Notes: a model not told the origin generated them from the sequence alone. Counted from the first letter of the stretch, positions 12,401-24,060 are shown. The stretch: DNA of 64,000 nt from Eublepharis macularius (GCF_028583425.1 NC_072790.1:62706052-62770051); one strand, 5' to 3'. Program-made: numbers and translations.

Positions 12401-13764
12401 TATGGCCTTAACTGATAGATATGTGTGTGGCAAAGGGCAATGTGTCCAGTAATACTGAAGCAGCCCTTTTGCGCAGAAAGGGTAAAGTGTTATAAAGATA
12501 GCTATATGTTGCTCAAAATTCTCACCCTAGAGTTTCTAAAAGAAGCTCGACAGCCAAAATAGGTGAGTTAGGACCTATTGCTCTGCCAGTGGAAGATATA
12601 CCGGTTCTTACTCACTGGGTGCCTGAATGCTTATTTGTGCATGCCGGAATCTACTGAATTCAGTTGTGGTCACAACATTACAAACCTGGTTTCAGGTTTC
12701 TCCTTGATTGATAAACAGTTCAGAATAGTATCGACTCAAATGTGCCTCGACACTGTTGCCAGTACCTCTCCAGTCTGTGGCCATTTTCACACATGTGATT
12801 TACTCCTCTCTTTTTGAGTGTTTGCTTCTCAAGGATCAGGTTTGTTTTGGTGTCGTACCTTTCCACACGCCACTTTTAATCCTGGTATGGGTGTTTTTTT
12901 GTCCACACCCCCATGAAATAAAGAGGTGAGCTGTGGAAGAGCATCATTGGTATCATTGTTGGCATCACCGGTGCTGGCACATCACCACACCCCTTTCTAA
13001 AATTTTCGTGTATGCCCAATCACGTTATAACATTACAACGTTATAGCCTTATGGTGACCAAAGACTCCTAGCACCAAGGTTTCAGCAGTGGAGGAAAAAA
13101 ACCAAAAGAGAAACGAAAGCAAAAGGAAACCCAACATGGTGCATGTGCAGTGTTGGCACAGAGTAACCCCAAAGACAGAACATTTTACCCCCAAAGCATA
13201 GATTGTTAATCTTTGAAAACCTAATACAGATCCAGGTAACAATACAAATGAACCCTGTTATTATATTGTTAAGACAAGCCTTTGGGGGAGGAGAAAATTT
13301 AATGATGTTGTAACATCATAATGTCATTGTTACTGCATTGTGTTGGTTTGCCCCTCTGGTGCCAGCTTCTGCCTCCCAACTCCGGGTCAGCCTGGGTGAG
13401 ACTCTTTGATTTGGACCTTGTGGTGGGGGATCATAAATCCAAAACAAAAATGTCTACTCAAAACATAGCAATCATGTATCAGGGACTTTTTTTAATAACT
13501 AAGCATAATAATATAACAGCATTATGCTTGGTTTTTTAAAAAAATCATGAATATTTGACAGCCGTTAAGTTTTATTTTTAAAAATTGCATTTGGGGAGAA
13601 GAGGGGAAGGAGGAGGGGGCAGGGAGGAGGATAGAGAGACCAATCATTGAGAAGTGGCCTGTAGAGAGGGAGGGAAAGAGAGGGCAGGGCAGAGGAGGGA
13701 AAACTGAAAGGAAAATTCTACATGATTGAAAGAGCTGACTCAAAACCGCATTGAGAAATAAGTG

Positions 13765-14632
13765 CAGGGTGGATAAAAATCAATGATTTTTTAAAAAAAT
13801 AAAAAAATCGGGATTTTTTTTTATTTAAATCGGATTTTTTTATTTAAATCGGATTTTTTTTATTTAAATTGGATTTTTTTAAATAAAATGCTTTTTGAGG
13901 AAAATATATTACCATCCAAAGGTTATTCCATCATGAAATAAATATTAGTTTTTAATTATGTAGAATAAGGCTGTATGTCATGCTCTTCCAGAGGTTTTTG
14001 TAAGATTATTCGGCAGTTTCTCTGCCTACAAGATATTATCACAGATGCTTGGTTTTGCAGTTCTCAAAACTGAATTTGTGTCAGCAACGCAGAGATCACA
14101 TGCCTCTTCTTCACAGCAAAAATGTTATAACATAAACAGAGTTGAGAAAAAGACCTTAATCCTATTGTTCTACAAACCTATGAAGACAGAATCAACCCCT
14201 TCAGTGCTAAGTTTCAAGAAGTTCAGTGAATAGAAACAATCTTTTTCTGATGGTTTGGAGTGGAATAGATCTGCACAAGAAGAAACTAAGTGTGAGGAGG
14301 GAGGGGCAAGCAGTACAAAATGAAAGTGAAACTTTTTGAGCACAATACTGCACAAGTCTTTGGATCTTTTGTGTGTATGACCTGAGGTTTATCACATTCT
14401 TTCCTTGGAGGAAAAAACCTATAATGGCAGCAGGCCGTAAAAGACACCCAGTTTGGGGAATACTTTAATGAAGTTCCTTTACCTATTGGTAAGGCAGGCA
14501 TCTACTTGCATATTAAAGTTATACCAGCAAGAATTAGTCTTTATGTAGAAAACTATGATTTAAATCAAGCCTTAATGACTAGTGATTTAAATCGTGATTT
14601 AAATCAGTTTGATTTAAATCAAATCCACCCTG
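13765..14632. mobile_element. Non-autonomous hAT element with TTTAAATC subrepeats
   Basis: The ends are CAGGGTGGATAAAAATC and GATTTAAATCAAATCCACCCTG-like, an inverted repeat rich in ATTTAAATC units at both ends. It is flanked by a perfect 8-bp duplication, AATAAGTG at 13757-13764 and 14633-14640, which is diagnostic of hAT insertion. The 868-bp interior has no transposase. Confidence 0.85.
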
Positions 14633-15723
14633 AATAAGTGCATGTAGAAAATGCAAAGAGAAATCTTGAAAATGCCGCACTGAAATCTGAAGGGGGAGTT
14701 AAGTATGTGGAATTCAGAAGAAACCCTAAAACAGTATAGAGCTAGAACCAGCAAAAATTGCCCATGCAGAAAAGGCCTTTATGTTTAGTGTTCCATTGCG
14801 ATTTGAAATAAGGCCTTTTCTGTGGTGATGTGCCTGTTGTGGAATGCCTATCCTGGAACTGCTTATATCTCTGCCCTCGCCCTTTACTGAATTTTTGGTA
14901 CCATGTTAAAGCTGTTATATTTACCTTAGCTTTTGCCTATTGATGGTTTTTTACTTACTGTTGCTACTTTTATTCCTCTTACCAGCTTTTATTGTTGCTT
15001 TACTGTAATTTTATTGGGTTGGATCCAGAGGTAACGTACTGGCTTTCTGCCAGTACAAGAAGACTTCCGTTGGCAGAATGCCACCCCTAGTGAAGCAGAA
15101 CTTTTTGATCCAAACCATTATATTTTTATTTGCTATTGGAATCCATCTTGAAATTTTGGAATAGAAAGACAAGTAAAAGAATGGAAGTTTAGGTAGGGTG
15201 GAGTATAGGGAGCCACTGGCAGTAGGAAAGGCCTGAGGAATAGGAGGACACAAAGAGTAGAGAAGGCTTGCTAGAGAGGCCATGGTTAAGGATTACCCTT
15301 TATGGCCAACATCTAGATGCTGTTTCAGACACACTGGGTTGTTGCTTCTATTGTAGGCAAGCTCTTTGATTACAGTAGATTCTGTACAGTTTGAATGAAT
15401 TTTTCCACATGATAGTGTGGGGAAATTCATATAGATTACATGATCAGCCCAGTTTGCCGTATAAAGCAAAGCACTAAATTGCTGGAGACATTGCATTAGA
15501 GGAGAGGGGAGGGATTATGTTGATCCTCCAACTACGTAGTTGAAGGTAGGTGAATTTTGATTCTTTTATGACTAGCGTACCACACAAAGCCTGCTGCCAT
15601 TTCTAGCCACTCGGGTTTGTTCCTTAGAAACACCAGCTTCGTGACGGAGTCATTTTAATAGCCTTTTTTGTTTTTTCACTGAGTTCTGTTATGTTCATAT
15701 CTGTTCCTTGATTTCTCTTTTAG

Positions 15724-18700
15724 ATCTTTCATCATGAGTGTGGATTGGATTGGTGTTGCTTATGGTGCAGTTGTGGGTCTTGGAGGTGCCATAGGATATA
15801 TTCGCAAAGGTAAATCCTGTGAAATGCAGAAAAATGAGATTGTCTTGTACATTCTCTCCAAGGGCCCCAGGACAGCATGCATGATTTTCTATTTTCTCCC
15901 ATCCCTTTATTTTCACAACAGCATTGAGATATCAGGTTAAGCTAAGATTGTGGTTCTTTTCACATTGGGACTTTAAATTGTTTTAGCACCGTCTCTCCTT
16001 CCCATGTTTGTGCAACTTTCACACTTGAAAGGTGGTCATGGGATGCAGAACTAAAGATTGTCTGCGTTTTCCCTGATTCCCCCCGCCCCCCATGAAGATA
16101 CCACAAGTTTTGTTTTGAAGCTGCAGGCGAGTCATGGCTGGCTCGAACCTTGTCAGTGTGAAAGCACATACTCCTGTATGGCTTCTCTGCTCCCCCCTAT
16201 CCTTCATCCCAGGAGCTGCTTGGTCCATGAGGAATTGACCTCACCCGCCCTCCAGACCTCCTCAACCACTTTTTCTGCCATTTTTTTTTGTTTCTGAATA
16301 GGACAATGTTGCAGCATCATAATGTTAACTTGAAATTTTAAATTATCACGCTTCCGATAACAGCGGGACTCCCAGTGAGAGTGGGGGGGGGATTAATGTG
16401 TTGGTAGGAGCAACGTTGTAGCATTACTGTATTGGGGAATCAAAGGTTTTGTTAAGAATCCCCAATGTTGCTGCACATTGTACACATCGGCTTACTGCCA
16501 TAAGCCTATCCTTCCAAGGTGGGGTCGGGACATTCATAATTTTAACCCAAATGGCGTTTGGTAGAACAACAGCCGGCTGCATTTGTACAAAGGAAAATTG
16601 CCCTTCCCCCACTCTGAAACTGGTCACATGACAGGGTAATCTGTGCAGTAACAGTATATTGTGCTGGCATCTTTCCCACCAAAATTTGTAGGCCAATCAC
16701 TGTTTTTTCAATTTAGGTGGGATTATTTCCTTCCAATAAAGGATTGATTGGCATGAGGGGGAGGGATCCTGATGGGCAGATGATATCAGGTGAGGTATCG
16801 TCACAACGTTGCTACACATGCGCAGAATTTTTTTTTTTTAAAAAGGGGGTGATTTGTGCTGCGAGGCCCATAAAGCCTGAAACTGAACTGAGGCTTCTGA
16901 AATGAAAAAAGATACGCAAAATCAAAGTTGCCCAACAGTGTGAAATGAACAGGTGCGATGCTGACTTCACTGCAATCGGGGTGACTGCTCATCAACAGCA
17001 GTTTAAGCCATGAATGTGAAAAGTACCTGTAACTAGCCCAGAGTGTTGCCTTGACCATTCTGCCTCTATTTTGTGCCCCTAGTCTCTTAACTCGCTTCAG
17101 TCCATGACCAACCCACTTGTCCTGTGCTTTGCTTACCCTTGCCTAAATAGTTTTTTTACCTAAAGAATGAGGTGATCCTCAGTCAGAGGGTGGGTGTGGA
17201 AGACAAAGGATATTGGATTGGTTAGGAGAAGGAGGCAGGAGTGGACTGTGTTTGTAAGACTGAATATCAATCATGGAATATAAGGGCTGGCTTATTCAGC
17301 CACTGTAGCACAAAAGCAGATAACTGGATTAGGTGTATTCAACTATGTGGCCATTATTCTTTTCTGTGCAATCAAAGTACAGTGCTCTGTTGTATGGTCC
17401 AGATCTAGCCTATCAGAAGGGACATCTGGAGATCTCAAGCCTGTGGCTGAAAGAGGGCGTTCTTGGTGATGCCCTAATGCTTTCTGGATCCCCTTATTTG
17501 AAAAACTTCCTGCTTTGAAAACACTTCTCAGTCTTCCAGTTAACATTCTACTACACTTTGTCTGCATCTTCATTCCAGCCTTGCATTGGAACCCTGACAG
17601 TTTGTCAAAACCATCTTTAAAATAGAGTGGTAGTTGAAGTCCAGGCTTGGGCAGTTATTCTTCCTAGTTGGGTGCTAACCGCTTCTGCTAGGAAAGGGAG
17701 TGACCTCATAGGAGATGGAGGCTTGGGTCTCTTGTGTGGCTCTGAGTCCCTATTGGGAAATAGGCTTATTCATATAAAGACACATGTAGAGACCACATAC
17801 CATAACAAGAGGCCAACCAGTGACAGAATGAAGTTTGAATCTAGGACCCTCAGTCTTCTTCCTGCACTGTAACCATTATGCCTCACTGGGTGTCATAATT
17901 TTCAGCGCCTTCTATGACTGTGACCCAGTGTTACTTCATAGTTTGCACAACTATATTGTGGTTAGAGGTATTGGGATATGAAATGTTTGTAAGCTGTTTG
18001 ATGGAATACAGTGAAGTGTACATTTATTAGATAAATGAAACTTCCATTTATCTTCTTTTTTAAGAAAAACAGCTGGACAGGGTGAGTTCATTGTGACAGT
18101 CTTGCTGTGACAGAGAATTTAAATAGTCACTTCAATAAACTGATTTCCATGATGATAATTCTAGAAGGGTAGCCATGTTAGTCTGTTGAGCAAAATAAAG
18201 CAGACATCCAATGGCACATTAAATATTTAACTTTCATGAGTCAGACCTCATTTCATGATATGCTGTTTGTGTGTGTGTGTGTGTGTTATGTGCTGTCAAG
18301 TCGCCTCTGACCTATGGCAATCCTATGAAGAAAAGACCTCCAAAATGTCCTATCATTAACAATCTTGATACACTCTTTACATTGAAATAAAGTTGTTTTT
18401 AGTCTTTTAAGGTGCCAGTGGTATTCTGTTTTATTTTGATAAACTGATTGTGAAGAATGGTCATTTATCAGGGCAGCATATTTTAGTATTTAAGTAAATC
18501 CAAAGATCTAATTCGTTTTTGTTCACAAGAACATTTGAAATGCTACTCAGAGCGGGACCACAAGTGACGCCTGACACAGGTTGGACACTAGTCAGCTTCA
18601 CTCAAGTTTTGATGGGAAATGTAGGCATCCTGGTCTCGCAGCTTCGCTCTCTGACTGCTGTCCAATGGACTTTTCAACTGTCACTTGTCCAACATTCTGC

Positions 18701-21370
18701 CAAGCTGCCTACATTTCCCATCAAAACTTGAGGGAAGCTGGCAAGTGTCCAACCTGTGTCAGGCGTCACTTGTGGTCCCGCTCTCAGTTACCTCTTCTCT
18801 GTTTTCCTTGTGGTACACTCACTAGATGGAGTTGTTTGTTTACATGTTAAGTAATAGATACCCTTCTCCGTACAAATATCCTTAAGATCCCTGGAAGTCT
18901 GAATAGTTTTGGCAAACATGGGTAACCACCCTATTTAATTGTTTGTATGAACATAGCAGTAGATCACTGTAACTAATTAGCTGAAGATAATCATTTGTGT
19001 GTGTGTTTTTTTCCTTTTTTCCCCTTTGTTTCATTGAATTCATGTGTGACCTTTATTGCAGGTAGCAAAATCTCCTTGGTTGCCGGCCTCGTCTTTGGCA
19101 TAATTGCAATCTATGGAGCATACTGTGTAACACATAACCCCAAAGATATAAAGATATCATTATGTAAGTATCTTGCTTTACTGAATGAAAATGAAATACA
19201 AGCTTCAAAAGCACTTCACATGTTTTTTAAAAATATTGTAAACGAATAGCTGCATGTGACTTCTGGGGCGGGTCAGTCTTATGGAGCTTTAGTTCTGTGT
19301 TGTGATAAAACTGCAAAGTTTAGTACACAGCATTTTCTACAACAGCGGAAATTATTAACTTGGAACCAGTAGGCATCCTTAACTTTTATTCATATGTCAT
19401 TTGAATGGTGCATCTTGGCTTAGAGGTCCTGATGCACATGTGGAGCAAATACTTGAAGGCTGTGTGAGGCTGCCTTTTTCTCTTTATTGTTAGGAGATGT
19501 CCCTCACGCATTTGACAGCACTGGATTGAATGGTGCAGCTTCTGCTTGTAAGGAGCTCCATGTCCTCATTAGAGCTCCATATTGCTTTAAATAATAAGCA
19601 TCGTGTTTATATGCTGTTGCTGACCAAATGTTTTTCTCCAGTCACAGCTTTTATTCTGACCACTGTAATGGGAGTGAGGTTTAAGAGGACCAAGAAATTA
19701 ATGCCAGCTGGAATCTTAGCAGGTCTAAGGTAAAAAAAAAACCCAACAACCCTACATTGTGCTGCAATCATACCATATTTAACAGGGAGAGCAGAGCGGG
19801 TTCTGTTAGAAACTTTGAAAAACTTTGTCAAAGAGGTGCTGATGGGCTATGAGTAAGAATCTCAGTTTTCTACAATCATAGCAGATTGCATAATTTTACG
19901 TTAGGTATAGGAGTTAGAGCCCTAACCTAGATGGCCCAGGCGATAACAATCTAGTAAGATCTTGAAACTGGTTAGTACTTGGATGGGAGACAAGGGTTGC
20001 TGTGCAGAGGCAGCCATTGGCAAACCTGTTAGTCACCTGCCTTGAAAACCCAAACGGGTCACCCTAAATTGGCTGCAACATGATAATACTTTACACACCC
20101 ACACGAGTTAGAATGCAGAACATTTTAATGTTCTTTCTAGTCCTTAAGATTAATGCCTGATGAAGCTCAAGGAGCGGAAGGGTCAGTGATCTTGGTCAGG
20201 TTTTACAGTAGAGAAGAACCCACACAAAGAGGGGATAGTCTCCTATATACAAACAAGAAGAGGGACCAAATATCCAAGGAGACTATATACAATATGCTTC
20301 AATGTCAGTCAAAACGCATAAGCACAATCAAGATATTCATTTATACATCACTAGTTTGCAAAATCGTGTGAAGCAATGTCCATCCTATATATGATAGTTC
20401 TTTATTGTCCACCAAATGTCTTTTTCTTGCAAGCAACAAACTGTCGTGGCCACATAGGTTCCAACCAACAGACAACAATACCCCTGGAGGGTAAGCTGTT
20501 CCTGGACAGTTGGCAACGGGTGTGCTAACGTTAATTACATCCCGTTTTGCTCCACTTTGCTTCTTCACCAGCCTCTTTAAAGTGCAATATAATCCTTCAC
20601 AGTCAATCTCAATGCATTAATAACAATTTTCTCTAATCAGCTGAGTACTGTTGTCCTTTGGTAAGAGTAAGCAAATCATGCAAAATAACCCAGTATACAC
20701 GTTCGTATAAGTCATTATGCAGATTGAATAATCCAACTTTACTTGTTAAAAATTCAGGTTATCTTGATACATGTCTGTTTTGTTTTATTTAATCTGTCTG
20801 TGTACTACATTTTTATCCCACCCTTTCAGGGAAAGCTCAAAGCAGCACAAACATTCTTCCATTTTCCATTTTGGCCTCAAAAACAACCCTTGTGATGTAG
20901 ATTAGACTGAGATAGAGCTGCTGTAGCATAGTGGTTAAGCGGTTGGGCTGAAAATGAGCACTCTGCTGGTTTGAATCCCACTACTGCCATGAGCTCAGCA
21001 GATGGCCTTGGGTAAGCCTCTCAGCTCCAGCTTCCCACCTGAATTGTGAGGATAATGATAACACTGATTATGTTCAGCACCCTGAGTAGGCACTAATCTG
21101 ACTAGAAGAGCAGTACTGTTATTGACTGGTCTAAGGTCACCCAAGAAGCTTCATGGTAGAATAAGGATTTAAATCTGAGTCTTCTAGATCCTAGGCTAAT
21201 AACTGCTACATGGCATGAACTCTATAAAGGAGCACTCCGCCCTGGCTGTGAGCCTTAATAATCTTTTGAGCCTCAGCAAGCAGCATCTCGGTTAATTTCA
21301 CTCTTTTGTTTTTTTTCCCCTTGAACATAGCCTTCTGATGATTTTGAGACTTGTGCTTTTGCTGGTATGA
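15724..21370 (+). CDS. TMEM14A: TMEM14A, transmembrane protein 14A (4 coding exons)
   Basis: Coding exons are 15734-15809, 19062-19163, 19642-19729 and 21331-21370 (stop TGA at 21368-21370), 306 nt for 101 residues; human TMEM14A has 99. The first coding exon begins at 15724 after an acceptor, with ATG in the context ATCATGAGT. All three introns are GT-AG and frames join cleanly. The family core is clear: GYIRKG, AIYGAY, then LFTAF, MGVRFKRTKKLMPAG and a final LLMILRLVLLL segment. Hydrophobic segments lie at about 5-23, 30-48, 59-73 and 88-101. TMEM14 proteins are small multi-pass proteins of ER and mitochondrial membranes; TMEM14A has been linked to protection from BAX-type apoptosis. The A paralogue is chosen because an alpha GST cluster follows, as in human. 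The final exon encodes only 13 residues and was easy to miss. Nothing is broken. Confidence 0.93.
15734..15809 (+). CDS. TMEM14A: TMEM14A coding exon 1
   Basis: Encodes residues 1-25 plus the first base of codon 26, including MSVDWIGVAYGAVV. The donor is AAAG/GTAAAT. The exon itself starts at 15724 after a pyrimidine-rich TTTTAG acceptor, leaving 10 nt of 5' UTR. Confidence 0.93.
16290..17060. repeat. Unassigned repeat-like block in TMEM14A intron
   Basis: Motifs such as AATGTTGCAGCATCATAATG and CAACGTTGTAGCATTACT recur here, with relatives at about 12.95-13.45 and 26.83-27.1 kb. A possible inverted end pair is TTTTCACATT at about 15960 and AATGTGAAAA near 17015. I cannot name the family or fix its borders. 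Confidence 0.35.
17690..17885 (-). repeat. Decayed tRNA-derived SINE (minus strand)
   Basis: The right end reads AGTTTGAATCTAGGACCCTC and then TAACCATTATGCCTCACTGG, the reverse complement of a tRNA-like head. The layout is the same as at 10.2 kb, with more change. Confidence 0.5.
18163..18435. repeat. Fold-back short element interrupted by another repeat
   Basis: The left arm (GGTAGCCATGTTAGTCTG, then AATGGCACATTAAATATTTA) pairs with the inverted right arm (TTTAGTCTTTTAAGGTGCCA). Between them sit a GT microsatellite (18268-18287) and a separate repeat (GTGCTGTCAAGTCGCCTCTG... AAAATGTCCTATCATTAAC), related to the SINE bodies at 5.9 and 9.95 kb. Confidence 0.55.
18550..18783. mobile_element. 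Palindromic MITE, long near-perfect inverted repeats
   Basis: The left arm from GAGCGGGACCACAAGTGACG through GATGGGAAATGTAGGCA is mirrored by the right arm TGCCTACATTTCCCATC... GTGGTCCCGCTC. Arms are about 80 nt with few mismatches, around a loop of roughly 70 nt. Flanking TCA at 18547-18549 and 18784-18786 may be a 3-bp target duplication, as in PIF/Harbinger-type elements. It lies in the first coding intron of TMEM14A. Confidence 0.8.
19062..19163 (+). CDS. TMEM14A: TMEM14A coding exon 2
   Basis: Completes codon 26 (Gly) and encodes residues 27-59 (KISLVAGLVFGIIAIYGAY and onward to KISL) plus one base of codon 60. Acceptor TTTATTGCAG, donor GTAAGT. Confidence 0.93.
19642..19729 (+). CDS. 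TMEM14A: TMEM14A coding exon 3
   Basis: Encodes residues 60-88 with the most conserved TMEM14 stretch, MGVRFKRTKKLMPAGILAGL. Acceptor TTCTCCAG, donor AG/GTAAAA. Two bases of codon 89 end the exon and are completed at 21331. Confidence 0.93.
19919..20104 (+). repeat. 5S-rRNA-derived SINE (plus strand)
   Basis: Contains CTGGTTAGTACTTGGATGGG followed by AGAC, identical to the 5S rRNA internal promoter, then a SINE body. GAGTTAGA occurs on both sides (19911-19918 and 20105-20112) as a short target duplication. It lies in the last intron of TMEM14A. Confidence 0.82.
20805..21225 (-). repeat. tRNA-derived SINE split by a second SINE
   Basis: The outer element is in minus orientation: AACAACCCTTGTGATGTAGA on the left and GACTGGTCTAAGGTCACCCA plus AAATCTGAGTCTTCTAGATC on the right belong together. 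Between them, at about 20913-21118, sits another tRNA-headed SINE in plus orientation. Confidence 0.65.
20915..21118 (+). repeat. tRNA-derived SINE nested in another SINE
   Basis: Box A-like GTAGCATAGTGGTTAAGCGG and box B-like GGTTTGAATCCC are followed by a body with TTGGGTAAGCCTCTCAGCTC. It splits an older minus-strand SINE, so it arrived later. Confidence 0.7.
21331..21370 (+). CDS. TMEM14A: TMEM14A coding exon 4 (terminal)
   Basis: Completes Ser89, encodes LLMILRLVLLLV and ends in TGA. The acceptor is GAACATAG after a T-rich tract. The match to the human C-terminus confirms the splice. Confidence 0.93.
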
Positions 21371-21471
21371 GACCAAAGCAGGAAGAATCAGTATTCATAT
21401 CATTCCACATGAACAAATTTTGTACTTCGCTTGTCTCTGCAGAAATATCCAGCACTTTCTTTTTGTTACTG

Positions 21472-21477
21472 ATTAAA
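21472..21477 (+). terminator. Possible poly(A) signal (ATTAAA) for TMEM14A
   Basis: ATTAAA lies 102 bp after the stop and is followed by GT-rich sequence. A canonical AATAAA at 22472-22477, beyond a hAT insertion, is the alternative. Confidence 0.4.
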
Positions 21478-21595
21478 CAGAAATGTTGTTACTCATGGAT
21501 TTTGGGCTTCATTCTTCCAGCTATATTTCCTTAATGATATTTTGGTAACATCACTGTGCTTGTTAAGGACAAATGAGTAGCTTGTCCATTTAAAC

Positions 21596-22163
21596 CAGGG
21601 GTGGGGAACGTCCAACCCGTGGGCCAAAGTCATTTGGACTGGCCTGCAGAGAGAGACGAGTGGCGGAGCTGCAGATGAATGGCGGTGCTGCGGGCAAACG
21701 CAGCTGGCAGATCCCCCAATCCCACCCTTCCCTCCCACTCCCACTTACCCACTTGGCGGGGGGGCACTCCCGCACCACGAGAGCAGATGTCGTTGTTGGT
21801 GAAAGCAGGCCGCTTTCGTTGCCGCCACCTGCTGTTGCCAGCACTGCCCGCTGCCGCCGAGAGTGACCCGCGGTGCTGGCAAAAGCAGCCTGTGCTGCTG
21901 TGGCAAGAGCAAGCGGTGGCGGCGATGACCGCAGGGGGCGCTGGCACTGGTGACAGAGCTGCTGGCACTGATGACAGAGCTGCTGCCACCGCCTCCACAA
22001 GCAGGCCACAGTGGTGGCGGCATGGAGAAAGGGGGCACAAGCACCCTTTCTCCCATGCACATGACATCGCTCCCAGAAGTGACGTCATCACGCACGCTGT
22101 GGCCGTTCCCCGCGCGGGACAGAAAATAAACGGTCCTCGGCGGAAAAAGGTTCTCCACCCTTG
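21596..22163. mobile_element. GC-rich non-autonomous hAT element
   Basis: Ends are CAGGGGTGGGGAAC and GGTTCTCCACCCTTG, with a perfect 8-bp duplication ATTTAAAC at 21588-21595 and 22164-22171. The GC-rich interior gives chance frames of 140-160 codons on both strands, none transposase-like. It sits just past the TMEM14A stop and may be in its 3' UTR. Confidence 0.88.
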
Positions 22164-22471
22164 ATTTAAACATTAACTTTGGAGAGGGAGGAAAGTGAAG
22201 GAATGTTCAGTAATGCCTTTCTCCCAAACAAGTAAATGGCTTTTGAAACTCAGGTTACTTATGTCATAGGACATAAATGTATAGACATGGATTGAAATTT
22301 GCCAGACATGCTCAGGAATGGTACAGACTTCGTCTTTGCAATGAAGAATTGAGTATAAATGATATACTATTGTATTGCAAGTAAAAACAATGGATTTCTT
22401 TTCCACTTCTGAAAAGCTGTTAATTTCTACTCTTGTCCTGAAATAGCAAAAATAGCAAATATCAAAACTGT

Positions 22472-22477
22472 AATAAA
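22472..22477 (+). terminator. Possible distal poly(A) signal of TMEM14A
   Basis: AATAAA on the gene's strand, 1.1 kb after the stop. Using it would place the hAT element at 21596-22163 inside the 3' UTR. Confidence 0.35.
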
Positions 22478-22584
22478 GATTAATATTTTGAAGGCATGCA
22501 GTGTGTAGTTGTTAACATTTAGAAACTTCTTGTATAGATCTTTCTCATTTCCATCTTTTTTACTTCTGATGAGACCAGGGCAGC

Positions 22585-22757
22585 TTTTGTATGCTCCCTT
22601 TCCATATTGTTGTTACAACAACCTTGAAAGGTATGGTAGGCTGAGATGGTGTGACTGACCCAAGGTACCCAGAGAGCTTCATGACCAAGTTAAGATTTGA
22701 ACCTAGGTTTCCCAAATTGTAGTCCAGCACGTTCATCATTACACAGCACTGGCTTCT
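22585..22757 (-). repeat. tRNA-derived SINE (minus strand)
   Basis: Carries GGTAGGCTGAGATGGTGTGA, GACTGACCCAAGGTACCC and TTTGAACCTAGGTTTCCC, ending ATTACACAGCACTGGCTTC. Same family and orientation as 10.2 kb. Confidence 0.65.
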
Positions 22758-23204
22758 AATTCTATGAGTGGAGGCACTGCTGTCACAAAGAAGCTGTATA
22801 TAATGACTTCTCTCTGCCCTTCCGCAATAGTGTCATCACTAACTGTTCCACCCACAGGTTTGCAGACCAATCCCTAGTACTACAGCTTTTCAGCAGGGGC
22901 CCAAGTAAGGCTGCACTGACAAGTCTCTGCTGTTTGCACCAGAAGAATTCTGATTGCTAAAGAATCAAGCTGCTTTTAAAACTGAACAGCAACGAGTCTT
23001 TTCAATAATAACTACTATTGTCAGATTGCTTGTTGTATGCACAGCATACCCTCTCCATTATGCAGAATCCCTGTTTTGGATCATGGTCAAAGGGGAAAGA
23101 ATCTTGAAGCGTTCATTCACAGCCACTTTAAACAACTAAGAAAAAGAGAATTTTTAAAAGTTAACTCAGTTTTAAAGTCTGATCTCCAATATATTTGGAA
23201 GATA

Positions 23205-23265
23205 CGTTGAAATCAGTGGGCTTAGACTGGAGTAACTCTGCTTAGGATTTCACTGTTAATGTAGG
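23205..23265. repeat. Half of the palindromic AATCCTAAGCAGAGT MITE
   Basis: GAAATCAGTGGGCTTAGACT followed by GTAACTCTGCTTAGGATTTC is one half of the palindrome described at 8.02 and 49.39 kb. Confidence 0.5.
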
Positions 23266-23407
23266 AACTATTTCTATATAAACATGTTTAGGAATACTTT
23301 AAATAAATAGCTATAAATCTAAGATGATTAAGTGAACTTTAAGCCCTTTGTTTTCAAACCAGTTTCACTCTACATATTTCAATTTATTTTGTTTGTTTGT
23401 TTATCTT

Positions 23408-23530
23408 GATACCTGAAGAAGTGAGCTGTGGCTCACAAAAGCTCATACCACACCACTAATTTTTTTAGTCTTACAGGTGCTACTGGACTCTTGCTCTTTT
23501 CCACTGCTACAGACAGACTAATACAGCTGC
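23408..23530 (-). repeat. Single-arm copy of the fold-back short element
   Basis: Reads AGTGAGCTGTGGCTCACAAA, TAGTCTTACAGGTGCTACTG and then the head complement CAGACTAATACAGCTGCCCA. No inverted second arm is present. Confidence 0.6.
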
Positions 23531-24060
23531 CCATCTTGATCTGGTTCTTGCAAGGAATTTCAAACACCATAAAGTACTTAAATTTTTATCTAAGGCATAC
23601 TTAATGAGAAATCAGTGGAACTTGCTCCTAAGAAATGCTGATCGCTGAACAGTATAAATACAGAAAGAAAGAAACAGATGGATTTGTTGAAATGCAGTCA
23701 TCTTTGATAATTGAGTTATTACACAGTTACATAATGTATAGAGACAAGTCATAGATAAGGGAGAATTAACCATACAGTATTTAAAACTACTAATATGAAT
23801 TTATATCAAGGATAAAAAATTTCAAGATAGTTCCCCTGCAATGAGTGGTCCAATACCCTGTAGTATATTGATCTATGAAAATTTTATCATTTAGATAAAT
23901 CTAAACAAGGCTTTACTGGCTTCACAAGAGTTTTCATGTGTGTTACCTGTCCACACTGCTAACATTCTAATATTTTCAAAATAGTTCCAGAGACTACAAA
24001 AAGTATACATCGCATAAAAAATACCCTAGTAATTTGCCTTCAACCTCACGGTAGGTGTAG

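Noticed and set aside
14045-14233. 62-codon frame inside the TTTAAATC hAT
   Set aside because: Too short and without hAT transposase or zinc-finger signature.
21590-22173. Frames of 142-161 codons on both strands
   Set aside because: They sit inside the non-autonomous hAT at 21596-22163 and show no transposase features.
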